From assembly GCF_001039355.2 (NCBI RefSeq), contig NW_019775981.1, forward strand, positions 1 to 52,555: a stretch of DNA of 52,555 nt, read 5' to 3'. Every line of letters begins with the position of its first letter. Position 1 is the stretch's first letter. The position numbers were made by a program, and so were the translations under genes. Below are positions 34,001 to 45,315 of the stretch, piece by piece. The stretch comes from Lingula anatina. Lineage: Eukaryota; Brachiopoda; Lingulata; Lingulida; Lingulidae. Below the pieces are notes generated by a model. The model did no database searches. It saw only the letters and a program-made list of their open reading frames with translations, and was not told the DNA's origin.

Positions 34001-37000
34001 ATACTTAGGTCAGGCAAAAAAAAAAAAAAAAAAAAAAAAGGATCCACCACTCAATTAATATCCTGATTTAGTTGTTTTTTTTATTGTTGATGATTATGTG
34101 TTGTTTTGTCATCCTTTGTCTACCAAAAGAGATTTGAAATAGTTATGTATTGCCTTGTAACTGAGTCATTTTTTAAAACTGACATGCTTTATTCAGTGTG
34201 TAATGTGCATAAATAGCTAGCATCATGGCCTGGTATCTTGTTCATATTTTATTGTTCAGAATTTTGCATTGTTGTACATCTGCAGATGTTAGATTTAAGA
34301 AATAATATCAATAGAAATCAAGTATAGACTGTTTTTGTACTAACATTCCTGTCTCCACAGCTAACTGATGATTATAAAAGATGTTTTAGAGTAGGGGGTA
34401 GTGCAGCCCTTACCTTTGTTGTAATTTGTGATCACTTCCCTTTCCTCTTCCCTCAGCGCACACACACTTCAGCGTGCCCCTCGTTTGTCAAATTTTTAAA
34501 CAAGTTCACACACAACTTCCTAAATAGTGTGTTGCATTTGTGCACACCAAGCTACTGAAGAGAAAGGCCTTGGCAATTAACATTTTATTGCTGCCAACCC
34601 CCAACTCCCAGCCCCTTTGCCCTTTTTATGTCCTGAAAAAACACTTGTGTCTACCCAGAAAAGGCGGTGAGGATATGCATGACTCCTCAAAAACACTGAA
34701 CTTTATGACATTCTTTTTCATTCTTAACGTATCTGTTGTGAATTTTAAAAGATCAATAAGTATCTCAAAAATCAACCACTGTGATACCTGTCATTGAAAT
34801 TTCACTTTATACAAATATATGGTGACATCTACAGCAAAGAACATTTTTGATGTAAAAACTTTGAATTTTTGTCACATTCCTAAATTGCATTCAGTGCCAA
34901 GAATCATAGCATAGTGGATTATTTTTGAGAAATTCAATACAGAGCCAACCAACATAAGTGAATTAGTGAGTAATAGTTTGGCAATCACATTTATTTGATA
35001 GTTCAGTGTATCGGTTTTGCTTTTTCCAGGATTTGACTGATGAGCAGTGGAAAAGAGCCATGGAGTACATAGGCAGTGTGTCGGAGCTTAATTATATGAC
35101 ACAGTTAGTGCTGATGCTATATGAAGATCCCAGCCAGGTAAGTACATGGGTTAAAATTAATTTTTTACCTTTTCAGGCAGCCTCTCCTGCCCCTCTCTAG
35201 TGAAAAAATTTCTTGTTATTTTGATTGTATAATGTTATGCACTACTTCAAATTTGCTCCTGTTAAGTAGTCATTATACCACTAATGAAATATTTGAGTAT
35301 CACCAACTTATATGTCCATGTCTGTGTGATATAACACAACGTAGAAAATGAGAATCGTATATGGCTCATAAAATGAACATGAATTAATTTTGCATTTGGA
35401 AGTTGACTTTAAAGAAGTCTGTACTTAAAGATATGTGAAATGTTTTGAGCTATACAGCTTTTAAGAACATAAACATGCCATTGTGTAATGCACCATTACA
35501 AATGTTGTATACTGTGTACTCAAAGTTACAGAAACTTTCATGAAATACAATGTAATTTGCAACAACTTCTCTTCCAGGAACTTGGCTCTGACAAGAGGTT
35601 TCACGTGGAACTTCACTTCAGCCCTGGTGCCTATACCTGTAACATGGAGAAGGACAAGGACTTCCCTGTTGGCACTGGTTACAGACCCAAGGAGCAGAAG
35701 GTGCAGCACAGCTAGATTGGTTTGATTACTCTAGGCTATCACTATGTAATTGAGGCTTGAAGCAGTATTATCTGTGTCCATGTGGTGTAAAGATTAGTTG
35801 CTACTCTTAAAACACTTAGTTTTAGGATTTTTGTTATGTAAGGGTATGCATGGAATATAGAATTCTTAGGTCCTGGCTCAAATTGTAGCCCTTGGCATGG
35901 GAATTAGTCCTAGCATAAGGCAATACTTGAAGGTCAAGAGGCATGATGTAATGTTGTCGTTAACTTTTTCTGCTTCAAGGAAAGTGTCAAGGTCCATCCA
36001 GATGCTGTCCCTTCTAGACCTGATGTTTCTACACATACTACCCCACAAGAGGCAGCCATCCCTGCTCAGACAAGCCAATCAGCTAAGGCGGATGGTGATT
36101 TCACTATGGAGGAGATCATGGAGCCACAGAGTGCCCCAGTTATTCTGGAGGTTTGGTTTAGTTTTATTCAATGAAAATTGAATGTTATTACCTATTTTCA
36201 AGTATCAGTATTGAGTTTTTTGCCCTAGATATAGGTATTTATCTTATATTTAACTTGTAAAAAAATTATTCTATATACAGATTAAAACTGGAAAATCTGA
36301 AGGTATAGGAAAATGATGATGATAATAATGATAATTTGAAAAAATCTGGTGAAATGAAAATCAATTTTTCATTAAAAATGAAAAAAAGAATAATTTCAGC
36401 ATTGTGTTTTAGAATGATACATTGGTTGAAGAAGAGGAGGGGAGAAGCACCCAGATCCCTGCCAGTGGTGTGACTTCCAGTGTGTCTAACTCACAGGTCC
36501 AGGCCTCTCCCAAGTCAACAGCTAAACCCATTGATATTCAAAAGAAAAGGTTTAGAGTGATACCAAGATCAGGTGAAAATGATCTGTCAAACATAAACTT
36601 CAATTTAAATGTTAAAATTTTTAGTTTATCCCGAATAAAACAGGGGTTGGTTTACAATTGTCTCTCAATTAAATCAAAAACAAAATGCTTAAAACAGTAT
36701 TACTATTAGGTGTATAGAAATTAATAAAAAAAATGTATGTTTGTGTTGATCAGTACATTGCTTGGCAACTACATTTGCACCATGTGGAATTTTTGATAAA
36801 TGACAAACTCACTTTGCTCTCTTCATTGATTTGTAATTTTTCTCCCAGATGACAGTTTGGTTGCTCCGTCCGTAGAGACAATAACAGAAGTGGAAGAGAC
36901 AAAGATAAGAAGCCAGAACAGCAGCCCAGATCCCACCAACCATTCTAAGAGTGCCGAGGATAAAACTACAAGTATGTACAGTGTATGAACATATTCAGTT

Positions 37001-40000
37001 TCATCCAGAACTGTAAAACAATGCTGAAGGGATTGTCGTATAACTAAAAGAGGGGAAGGGATATAAGTCATTTTTGAGATGCATTTGGTTTACTTAGCAA
37101 AAATATTCAGTCTTAGACTCATCATGACAGCTAACATTGTTACAATATGTAAAATATAGTTTTGGGAACTATAACCACATAATAATACCCATGTGGATTT
37201 TTCATGAAAAGAACACTATTTCTTGAATTCTATAAGTACATCTTAAACAGTTGAAAGCTGTATTGAACTTTTACATGTATGCTACTCTATACTACTGCTA
37301 TCGTGTATTATGTATGGCTTGATATGAAGACTATACTAACGGTTTTCAGTGGTTAAAACTTTGCACTTCTTATTTTTTTAACTGCTTAACAGAAGATGCT
37401 AACCCTACTTGTAAGTGCCTGACTAGAATACTCCCACATTTTTGTATGAAGTGCCCTAATAAGTTTTTTATTATGATGATGTGTTGTATAAATTTTAGAC
37501 AAACCAATATGTCATAAGAAAAAAGGCATGCTGAGGTGACTGCCCTCCATTTATTAAAAGAAATGTGATATACTCCTTAAAAACTAGAATATTTTTTCTC
37601 AGTGAGACCAGTTTTTAATTTCTAAAATCACCCATTTTCCTAGCAGTAGATACAGAAACAAAAAACCATCTAAGAGAATGCATTGGTATTTATTTGTATT
37701 GGTTTTTATATAATTTTAAGATATAATTCAGTATATTAACAAATTTTAAATTGATTTGAAATGGTACGGCATGATGTCTTATACTGATTATCTCACTTTA
37801 GTGTTAGAATGATGCTTGAAGAGTATTTTTTATGTAGAATAGTGCATGTACTCAAAATCTCCTCAGTTGCTGCTTTAAAATAAGTTGAATACTAATTTTT
37901 ATGTGATTGTAGGATTTTGCCCATGCTTGTTTGACTTAGAATTATAGTTCTTTTTCCCCTTATTTAAAGATGCATGTCTTTATTCTGTATGATACAAATT
38001 TGCTTTTAAATGTCAGCCGTCTATCAAATATTAGATTATATTAACATTATAAGATTTGAGAATTAGCCAAGTTGGTGTGCTTTCAATTAAATTACTTATA
38101 GGGCCACTCTATGGGATTTTCCTGCCAAAATGAAATTTACTGGGGTAAAGGGCAATTTTCTCCTACTCAAGAATTATTGCTTTGCCCATCCCTGCATTTG
38201 GATTTAATGTTTTATTATATTTATGATTTAATACTTTAGCTTTAAATAACTGACCAGTCTAATTTACTACGTCTGCCGTCATGTACATTGCCTAGTTTTC
38301 ACACAAGAAAATGGCCTAATGTTTTGTATTGCGCCTCTGTACTGTGTATAATACAGACATGAATATGATTGTGGGAGATTTTCAAACGGATGGAAAGAAC
38401 CTCTACAAATTCATTTTGGTGGGAAAATCCCATGGAGTGGCCCTTTAATAAACACTTGGAGAGTTTCTCCATAGTCAGAAACTGCTCAAGCATGACCTGA
38501 AGTCCTTCACAGATAAAGAGTGCAATTGAAGATTTCTAGTGATTATAAATATGTGATATTTTGGAAATTATCATAGATCAATACTTCTACCTTTACCCTG
38601 GGCTTCCTCACAGTATGCTCTTGTAATAGATAAAATATCAGCATTTCCCCGTTGGCATGCCACAGTTGTGGTTTTCCACAAAGATTGGCTAAACCCAGCG
38701 AGATACAAGACTGAAAGTTTTGGTAAGAAAAATGGTATTCATTGCCTTACCAAAATTTCTTTAAATGATCCACTTAATTCAGTGTTAGCTTTTTTTCATT
38801 GTTTTTATCATATATATCTCATCTGTATCACATTTGTTGTTTTATATCTGCTTCACTTTCCTTGAATCTAGAATTTCCTTGTTTATAGCATGTTGACTTT
38901 TTGTGTGAATGGGTGTGGATAGGAACTAACAGCTTTGCTTTAATTTTGTCTGTTTTCTGAGCACCTAACTTGCTGTGATGATTGAACATTGCTCCATTTT
39001 CATTTAGGTCCAAGTGATTGCATACCAGACTACCATGTCTACCACACCATACATGCCATTCCAGTGCCAAAATATTATTCATTTGCTAGTCTGTTTAGCC
39101 AAATAGGCCATCATGATCAAAATACAATGGAAAAAGGTAGATACTGCAGTGGCCTAGACTGTAGTAATTTAATCGTAATATTTGTGAATTTTGAATTTCA
39201 CCCATTTTGGTTTGCACATAACTGATAATAACAATGATATTTTTTGTTAGTTTATTTCAATTTCACCTTGAATGATAAAAATTTTATTTCAAAAATAACA
39301 TGTCACTTAGTAACCCATTTTGGTTCAATGGAATGCTTTAATTCGCAGATTGAATGCCATAAGAATGCGTGTTACAGACTGTAGTTCTACTTGAGTTTGG
39401 TATGAACATGTATGTACCTGTAGTGTAATAGTTTGCACCCAGTTTGTGATGCTGCATGATATGTTTGCAGTTGTTCAGTTGTGTCAGTGACCCAGTGTCT
39501 TGTGCCAGTGTGTAGTAGAGATAACAGCTGACTCGCACTATGCTTGCACAGCTGTTGAGGCGGTACTCTTCTGAGCTCCGTGCAGTGGTGGTTGGGGATT
39601 TCTGGACATAATGGTTTATATTATTTTCTCTTTCTTAAAATCTGTTTACATTTCAGGTGGTGTTGTAAACCAAAACTGCTGGACTTGGTGCTTTTTGGGG
39701 ATATTGATTTTATAATGTTTTTTAATAACAGACAAATAGATATATATTATATCAAAAAGACTGCATAAGGAACTGTCTCGGCTAATTTGAGTTCTTTTAA
39801 GGTTTAGTTATTGGCTAATCATAGTTTGAAATGACAAGGAGATTTAAGTTGTATTGTTGAAAAAAATTACGGTTAAGTAAAAGTACAAGTGAATGAGTCG
39901 AAGACTAGAAATGGTACCCCATTTATGGAATTCTATCTGTTTCAGAGCAGTTATTAAAAGTGTGGAGTTATTATACCCTCTTGAGCATTCTTCCTTTTGC

Positions 40001-41707
40001 ATCTTCTCCCCCATACCAGCTTGTCTTCTCTTACCTCCGCCCGGCTCTTATTGTTTTGCTACCACATGGGTATAAATGTACATACATGGTCCAGTTATGT
40101 TCAGTTTTGCATATTAATGGGTGAGAAGACAGCTTGGTAAAGTGCAAAAGACTTCTGGCATGACAGTTGGTGGTACAAACTCTGCTGTTGATCAGTCCTT
40201 GTTGTGTCTCCTACGTAATGCTTTTTGGAGAAGAAGCTTTAAAACCAGTGTCCCTCTTTAACCTTGTTTACTAATGGAAAATCTGCTATGGATTGATATC
40301 CTGGAGTGAAAACTCTCAGTTGTCTTATGCTACAGAAACTAAAATTAAGCTAGGACCCATGGTGGACGGCCCCACCATATAGGCAACAGACCTTCATTAG
40401 TGAACCATACTGCCATCATTTGACTTTGTGCTTCATGCACTGCAGACATGTCTTAAAGAGAGGGTTTCATTCCAATGTTTTTAAAAGATTTCATTCTTGT
40501 CATTCATAATAGGAGGAAGTTTTAAATAAAATGAAATGATGGATTAATGCAGTATGCCCTCATTTGGATGAAAAGTGTGAAATGATATGTCAGATTTACC
40601 CTTTAGAGTTTAACAAAAGAGTTCTGCTGTCTTGGACTGTGTTTGACTTAACTGAGTGTTTATAGGGGGCACTGCTTGGTGACATGAAGATATTTTGCAG
40701 CCGTTGTCATAAGTTACTTGTTTTAGCAGAGGGTTGAAAATCACTTTTATCAAATACACCAATTATTATGAAAGTTAAGAAATTTTGAAAAAAAAAAAAA
40801 AAGAAGGGAGTTGGCAGTGTTATCAATGGGTCAGATTGAGTGCTGGTTTGTAACAAATTCCAATATTTAATTTGCTCCCATTTATCATCCACAAATCATC
40901 ACCACTATTTCTCGTGTTATTTTCATTTCAGCCACCATCTCCCTGCCGTGTGGCACAGGGTCAGCTAACAGCAGTGCCCCGACCAGTCCCAGCCCAGGAG
41001 CTCCTAACAGCCCTCTCAAGTATAATGTCTACCACACCATCCAGGGTCTGTCGGGACATCACAGGCACTCTTTTGCAGGGTTCCTAGGCAGGAAAAGAGG
41101 TAGATTGGGGAGTGGTGATTCTTTGGGTGAGTGCATGTTGTATGTATGGACCTGTTGATCCTCCTCTCTCTTTCTTTGTAGTTTTGCCGTTGTGGTCACA
41201 TCGTTAAATGTTTAAGTATCTTTTGTAGATTTATCGTATTGTAAACCTAGTTTTGTCTTGATAATTTCATTTCTTGACCATTGTTTCATTTCAAAATTCA
41301 ATTGACAAAATATCAGGAGGGCAATATCTTTTCCTTCCATCTGATAATATCTGAACGATTTGATTGGATTTTATATAAGTGGTACAAAATTATGTAGTTG
41401 AAGATAACTTTTTTCAAATTATTTTAGAAAAGTTGTATAATTTCAATGAATAAATAGATGGAGGGAGATTTCTTGGTTGAGGGTTGTAAAATTTACACGA
41501 CAGTTCCTTAATATTTACATTTCTCATTATATGGGTGCTGTACCTTTTGCTTATTGCTGCTTGTGTTGTTGCTTTTTGCTGGTGGTGAAATTTTTTTCTC
41601 TTGGAGCAAGGTAAAAGATTATTTTTTAATATAATTTGGATTTAGACAGCTGCCTTTTTGTCCTTTTTTTATCAGGAAGTTGATCAGATATATTATATTT
41701 TTTAATT

Positions 41708-41749
<42 letters not shown>

Positions 41750-44700
41750 TCCTAACTGGATTTAACATATTATTAAATACTGTGCATGAAAAAAGAATAT
41801 AATGAATCAAATTATTTTTTTAGAACCTTTTGACATAAAATTTGACCATTTGTACTTGAAAATGACACTGACCTCTTAATATGATAATGCTTCTGTTTTG
41901 ATTATCGAAACACAGTTATGAAAAGTATACATATACCAATTTCAAAGTTATGATTTTTCTGTGTATGAATGTAAGTAAGGTCACTCACTGATAAAAATGA
42001 TATTCATAATGTGTCAAATTAAAACAAGTTTGCTGAAGTTTTCTACTCTGGCCTGATATAAAGAAACGAACTCCTTTTGATGAGCCAGTAGCATGTAGGC
42101 TACTTTGATAGGCTGAAAATGTAATGAGTGTTTTTGTCATGATGCTGTAAAAGGTTTGCCTTGACCTTTTTTGATGTTTGAAAAGTGAACAATATAAGCA
42201 TGGTAGCAATGCATGGCTTTAAAAGTGAAGATACTCATCCATTGGCTGACACAGGCAATGTTAGTATACTATCAACAAGGATGTAATCAAAAGAAGAATG
42301 AGGGCCTTGACTGATATATGTATTTCTGGGACCTAAGCAGTTGTCAGCTAAAGATCATCACTCTAGACTTGGGAGGTTTGTAGCTGTGTTTTGATGTGTG
42401 GATCTTGTTGATGAGATTTCATGGTGTCTTTGGTTTCTTTCCCACTCCAGGCTCATCGGGTAGTCTGTTTAGCACACGGTTAATTGGCAGTTCCTCCAGT
42501 ACACCTAATTTGTATGATGAAGAGGGCAGGCAGATAGAGATGGGTATGTTGGTAAACATTTTGATTGACATAAGAAAAGGTCAATAAAGTTGTCATTATA
42601 CCCATTTCCATGATTACTGTAATTATAGCTTTTAACACTTGGCAGCAGAATGGAGTCACTTAGCAGGTGTGCAGAGCATATCACTTTTCAGAAATGTATC
42701 ACTTCACTTATGTTAATGGTTCACTTTGTTATTTGTTCTGTGGTCATTGGATTCAGAGTACTAAGGTCTTTGTAATTGTTGTAGTTGGTGAGCAAAAATG
42801 TTCATTAGCTTGGTAGCTGGATCATAAATGAAAACTATCAAACACAAGCTGAAAAACCCTTGAATAGGGAGGGGGAGGGGGAGTCGATCTACCTGACATT
42901 ATAAGAGGGTCCTGGCTGCTATACCACCTAGCGTTAAGTGAGTAACAACATCTACTCAAATCAATCTGATGAAGGCCTACGTCCAGGTTGGCCATAAGCT
43001 GATGGTATGAAAGTTTTTTAGCTTGTGTTTGAAAATGTTCATTTTTGTTGTTATTGATGTTTTTCATTTCCATTTAATGTTGATGTTAAATGATAACTAG
43101 GACCATTTTGTTTGCTGTTGGCTTCCATGGTGATTTCCTGTGATGTTACCTTACCTTACCTTACACTTTCAAGGCATCAACAGAATTAATTTGTTTTGTC
43201 TCACATTAATAATCCCTGCTGTTACCCTTATATATGTGTGTCCTTAAGTTTATCCAGTTTTGTAGCCATGTTGCTGATAAAGAAACCAATCAAGTCACTC
43301 TCTGAATTGAAATAACATTAAAAGCAGTAGTAATATTTTTTTATTCATATGTTCTGTAATCAGTTATTTGGAGTTTCTTGCAAGTTTTAAAATCATGATG
43401 TTTTCAAGTCCTATTATTAATACCACAAAATATTTTTATTATATTTGGTTAACAAGTACTAACCTGTTGGACTGTTATTGTAAAATTATTCCTAGTAAGA
43501 TTTTTAAGTGACAAATACTAATCAGTATGAATGCAAATAGGGATATACAGTTGAATTCGCTTCTAAAATTATAATAATAATAATTATTATTATAAGCTCT
43601 GTCTGTAAAATGAATTATGATTGAATAATTGACTTAGATATACTTGCCAATTAAAGCCACTTGGGTATTTATTTAGGCATTTTGTTGGCCTTAATATAAA
43701 GTACTCCCTTTAACTTTTGATGCCAAAGTTAGCTAACAGGCAGCCTTATTTCAGATCACCTCGGCTTGTTAGATTTGATAAAATGTTCAGATTCATAGTG
43801 TCTGTGTCATTTTACTTGCAGAATTGATGCTCCTTTAAGATACAAAGACCTTTGTTTAGCACTTTTTCCTTTAATCTGTCACCTATAAACAAAAATAAAA
43901 TCATGTGATAGATGATTTATATGATATAATGTATGATTGTAATGAAGTAAATAATTTGCTTTATATTTATGCCAATAGTCAGTTATCAGCTTGAACATAA
44001 GACCTATTCTATCCTATTAAGCAGTTGCATTGCTGAAAGAAAGCTCCTTGCTTCCCTGCAATTTTATTCCCTTGTAACATATGCACATTTATGGTTGTAT
44101 ATGCACCCCATGCTTTGTAAATGCAAATGTTGGCAACTGTTACTATGGGTGGTTATGTTTTAGCTTTGGCTTTGGGGCCCTGGCTTTGCAGGATCTCATT
44201 GCCTCCACAGTGTCTGCGGCTGTTATTATATATCCATGGATTTTTAACTGTGGTTCAGTTACACGTAACCAAAACAATTCCAGTTTACTGGTGACATTGC
44301 CAACATTGGCCCAGCAGCAGCAGCATGATACCTGGCAATGTATGTTATGAATATAGAAGTCATAATGATGATGATTTCATGGGTTCTGTTTCACTGTAAT
44401 CCCAGGTGTGGAGAGCTGTCCCAGGGTGCCAGAAATCCGCCCCCTAGAGACACTCCACAACTCCCTCACTCTGAAGCAGATGGAACACTTTCTACAGAAA
44501 ATTACGGAGATGGTGTTTTACACCCCAAAATCGACACCCCCTCGTACCCCCAGAGGTGTACCCACTCCTGTAGGTGGAGCCAAGAAGAAGGGAATGCACT
44601 TACCAAGCTTAGGTAGGTAAATGGAATGACTTATGTCCTGGAGAAGTCTTGGAATTTAAAATGTCTTTTATAATTTCTTTGAAGACTATGTGAAATTACT

Positions 44701-45315
44701 TCCATTACTTATAGTAAGAAAAAATTGGTAATGAAAACTTTTAGATAGGCAGTAGTTATAATATGTCTTGTGCCAGTGAATGCATTTATACTTGGGTGCC
44801 AGATTTTTTAAATCACAATCATTAAAATGAATTATATTGAGATTACTTGAAGATGTTGACATTCTTGTCTTATGCTTATTGTTTTCTGTGCCATTGTTAG
44901 ATTTGTAATTAGTCATGTTTAGGAAAAGTACTAGTGTCATTTCACCTTCATTACAGGTTGTTCTTCCTCCAACTCCAGTGCTGGTCCATCCTCGCCTACA
45001 TCTGGTTCTACTCCAGACGATATTCTCAACAAACTAAGACATTTAATAGACACTGCATCGAACAGGGACCAACACGAGAGTCAAACCACTGACCAGGAGA
45101 GCAGTAAAACCAGCACTCGCTGTAGTAGTCTGGCCAAATCACCAGGTGGTGGCAACAGCGATAAATCACCTGGTTTTAATTTCAGCGACAAGTCACCAGG
45201 GAGCAGCACTAATGACAGTCTAAATTTGGATAAGTCTTTGTGTGATTTAGACGCCACCTCAGCTGATGTAGAAGGTGCCACAGCTGATGTGGCAGATAAA
45301 ATGAAGGTGTCTTGA
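19039..45315 (+). CDS. PPIP5K: PPIP5K/Vip1: inositol hexakisphosphate and diphosphoinositol-pentakisphosphate kinase, about 30 exons
   Basis: Bifunctional cytosolic enzyme that makes and degrades inositol pyrophosphates (1-InsP7, InsP8). Exons: 19039-19113; 19425-19717 (copy 22068-22360); 21464-21549 or 21346-21431 (copies 24093-24178, 23975-24060); 25045-25199; 25504-25605; 25918-26079; 26355-26476; 26698-26793; 26990-27076; 27310-27498; 27727-27830; 28226-28354; 28618-28739; 28947-29059; 29348-29414; 31383-31521; 31660-31886; 32208-32332; 33198-33312 or 33404-33518; 35030-35137; 35578-35700; 35980-36150; 36413-36572; 36849-36971; 37393-37410; 39008-39136; 40932-41099; 42451-42543; 44406-44612; 44957-45315. 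Phases agree throughout; with all cassettes this gives about 1388 aa. N-terminal [19 protein letters not shown]-grasp kinase ([28 protein letters not shown]), then the histidine-phosphatase domain (RHGDRTP at 375-381; LYFTSESH near 815-821). The tail is Ser/Pro-rich with PPIP5K-specific [16 protein letters not shown] and [14 protein letters not shown]. The start is the first in-frame Met of a short acidic exon; a 5' exon may exist. Confidence 0.93.
19118..21581 (+). repeat. Tandem duplication unit 1 (PPIP5K exons 2, 3a, 3b and introns)
   Basis: About 2.46 kb that recurs at 21762-24209. It contains exon 2 (19425-19717) and the alternative exon-3 pair. Exon 2 here reads [11 protein letters not shown], which matches the conserved family sequence. 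An N at 21583 immediately follows the unit. Intron sequence differs from copy 2 by scattered SNPs and indels, most densely around 20480-20700. Confidence 0.92.
21346..21549 (+). other. PPIP5K exon 3a/3b: putative mutually exclusive exon pair (copy 1)
   Basis: Exon 3a is 21346-21431 and exon 3b is 21464-21549. Both are 86 nt, both enter in phase 2 and leave in phase 1, and they encode homologous segments ([20 protein letters not shown] versus [20 protein letters not shown]). Exon 3b resembles the canonical vertebrate sequence (PRYAVL). Each has its own acceptor and donor. Joining 3a to 3b would shift the frame, and the 32-nt gap is too short to splice, so only one can be used per transcript. 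The segment links the N-terminal domain to the ATP-grasp domain. Confidence 0.85.
21762..24209 (+). repeat. Tandem duplication unit 2 (PPIP5K exons 2, 3a, 3b and introns)
   Basis: Near-identical second copy of 19118-21581. It contains exon 2 (22068-22360), exon 3a (23975-24060) and exon 3b (24093-24178). By eye the coding differences are one replacement in exon 2 (NEAVENW instead of NEPVENW) and two silent changes in exon 3b. Exon 2 enters in phase 0 whereas exon 3 leaves in phase 1, so the two units cannot be spliced in series in frame. Either one copy is skipped or the assembly placed two haplotypes side by side. Confidence 0.92.
23975..24178 (+). other. PPIP5K exon 3a/3b pair (copy 2)
   Basis: Exon 3a at 23975-24060 and exon 3b at 24093-24178, again 86 nt each and 32 nt apart, with the same splice sites as copy 1. 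If the duplication is an assembly artefact, this is the other allele of the same pair. Confidence 0.85.
29940..30930. repeat. ~145-bp tandem satellite with a DR1 motif in each unit
   Basis: About seven units with the recurring order TTATATCTCCAAAACTGGCA, GAACTTGAATAGGAAGT, TGACCTTGAAATTGACC, TTTGACCTACTTTT. A perfect TGACCTTTGACCT starts at 30092, 30289, 30435, 30581, 30725 and 30859, spaced 144-146 bp apart apart from one 197-bp step (caused by a 51-bp duplication at the N) and a final 134-bp step. The first unit (around 29970) is degenerate. It lies in the intron between PPIP5K exons 29348-29414 and 31383-31521. Confidence 0.93.
30195..30297. repeat. 51-bp direct duplication flanking an N
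   Basis: Positions 30195-30245 and 30247-30297 are the same 51 bp with one mismatch, separated only by the N at 30246. This is the pattern of two contig ends that overlap but were joined without merging. Confidence 0.9.
31869..32032 (+). repeat. Repeated exon-end/splice-donor sequence after PPIP5K exon 31660-31886
   Basis: The genuine exon end GACTTGATCATACCACAG|GTAATG (junction 31886/31887) is followed by degenerate copies with their own GT. Junctions follow 31925 (TTATTAATACCACTG|GTAATG), 31948 (GACTTCATCTTACCACAG|GTAACA), 31989 (GACTAGATTATTCCAAAG|GTAAGG) and 32028 (AACTTTATCGCTCCACAG|GTAACA). Spacing is about 39, 23, 41 and 39 bp. Only the 31925 donor would extend the exon in frame (13 codons); the frame stops soon after 31948. 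Confidence 0.75.
33198..33312 (+). other. PPIP5K phosphatase-domain alternative exon, version a
   Basis: 115-nt exon, phase 2 in and phase 0 out, encoding [18 protein letters not shown], then [25 protein letters not shown] belongs to the conserved phosphatase-fold core. An upstream TTTTTGTAG acceptor and a GTAAGT donor flank it. It pairs with 33404-33518. This version has Leu where the family and version b have Arg (YLHV versus YRHV). Confidence 0.88.
33404..33518 (+). other. PPIP5K phosphatase-domain alternative exon, version b
   Basis: Same length and phases as version a, 91 nt downstream, encoding [18 protein letters not shown], then [20 protein letters not shown]. It is closer to the vertebrate sequence. 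Using both would add 115 nt out of frame, so the pair should be mutually exclusive. Confidence 0.88.
33748..33852. repeat. Small inverted-repeat segment in PPIP5K intron
   Basis: TCACCATGACC (33748-33758) and its exact complement GGTCATGGTGA (33842-33852) bound 105 bp. It may be a tiny foldback or MITE fragment; no target-site duplication is evident. Confidence 0.45.
33919..34051. repeat. Small element with 12-bp perfect inverted termini and poly(A)
   Basis: AGTGGTGGATCC (33919-33930) is matched by GGATCCACCACT (34040-34051), bounding 133 bp. An A run of more than 20 lies directly inside the right terminus. The combination of inverted ends and a poly(A) run is unusual and could be coincidental. 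Confidence 0.5.
35578..35715 (+). other. PPIP5K exon with a possible read-through end (short isoform)
   Basis: The exon encoding [18 protein letters not shown] and on to GYRPKEQK is spliced at AAG|GTGCAG (35700/35701) in the long form. If that intron is retained, the frame adds VQHS and stops at 35713-35715. This gives a roughly 917-aa protein with a complete kinase and phosphatase but no Ser/Pro-rich tail. The donor (GTGCAG) is weaker than most in this gene, which favours some read-through. Confidence 0.45.
37393..37410 (+). other. Possible 18-nt microexon of PPIP5K
   Basis: AAGATGCTAACCCTACTT is preceded by a pyrimidine-rich acceptor ending TTAACAG and followed by GTAAGT. It is phase 1 on both sides, so it inserts or removes six codons without frame change. 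It has no family homology to support it, only splice consensus and phase. Confidence 0.45.
38100..38444. mobile_element. piggyBac-like MITE with ~37-bp inverted termini
   Basis: The left end AGGGCCACTCTATGGGATTT (38100 onward) and its continuation through CCAAAATGAAATTT are the near-exact reverse complement of 38407-38444 (ending ATCCCATGGAGTGGCCCT). A few mismatches occur over about 37 bp. The right flank is TTAA and the left flank TTAT, consistent with a TTAA target duplication that has one mutation. The element is about 345 bp, has no open frame and lies in a PPIP5K intron. Confidence 0.7.
39008..39136 (+). other. PPIP5K C-terminal tail cassette exon (YHVYHTI version)
   Basis: 129 nt, phase 1 in and out, preceded by ATTTAG and followed by GTAGAT. 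It encodes [18 protein letters not shown], then [20 protein letters not shown]. It shares Y-x-VYHTI (and 16 identical nucleotides) with exon 40932-41099. It may be an alternative or additional tail exon. Confidence 0.5.
40932..41099 (+). other. PPIP5K C-terminal tail exon (YNVYHTI version)
   Basis: 168 nt, phase 1 in and out, with acceptor TTTCATTTCAG and donor GTAGAT. It encodes a Ser/Pro-rich segment ([18 protein letters not shown]), then [20 protein letters not shown], then LGRKRG. The composition matches the disordered PPIP5K tail. Confidence 0.7.
41711..41746. repeat. GA dinucleotide microsatellite in PPIP5K intron
   Basis: Eighteen uninterrupted GA units. Confidence 0.95.

Noticed and set aside
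44081-44350. Open frame with a TTTGCAG acceptor-like site (GGATCTCATTGCC) before the exon at 44406
   Set aside because: In the required phase it soon reaches a stop and shows no PPIP5K tail similarity.
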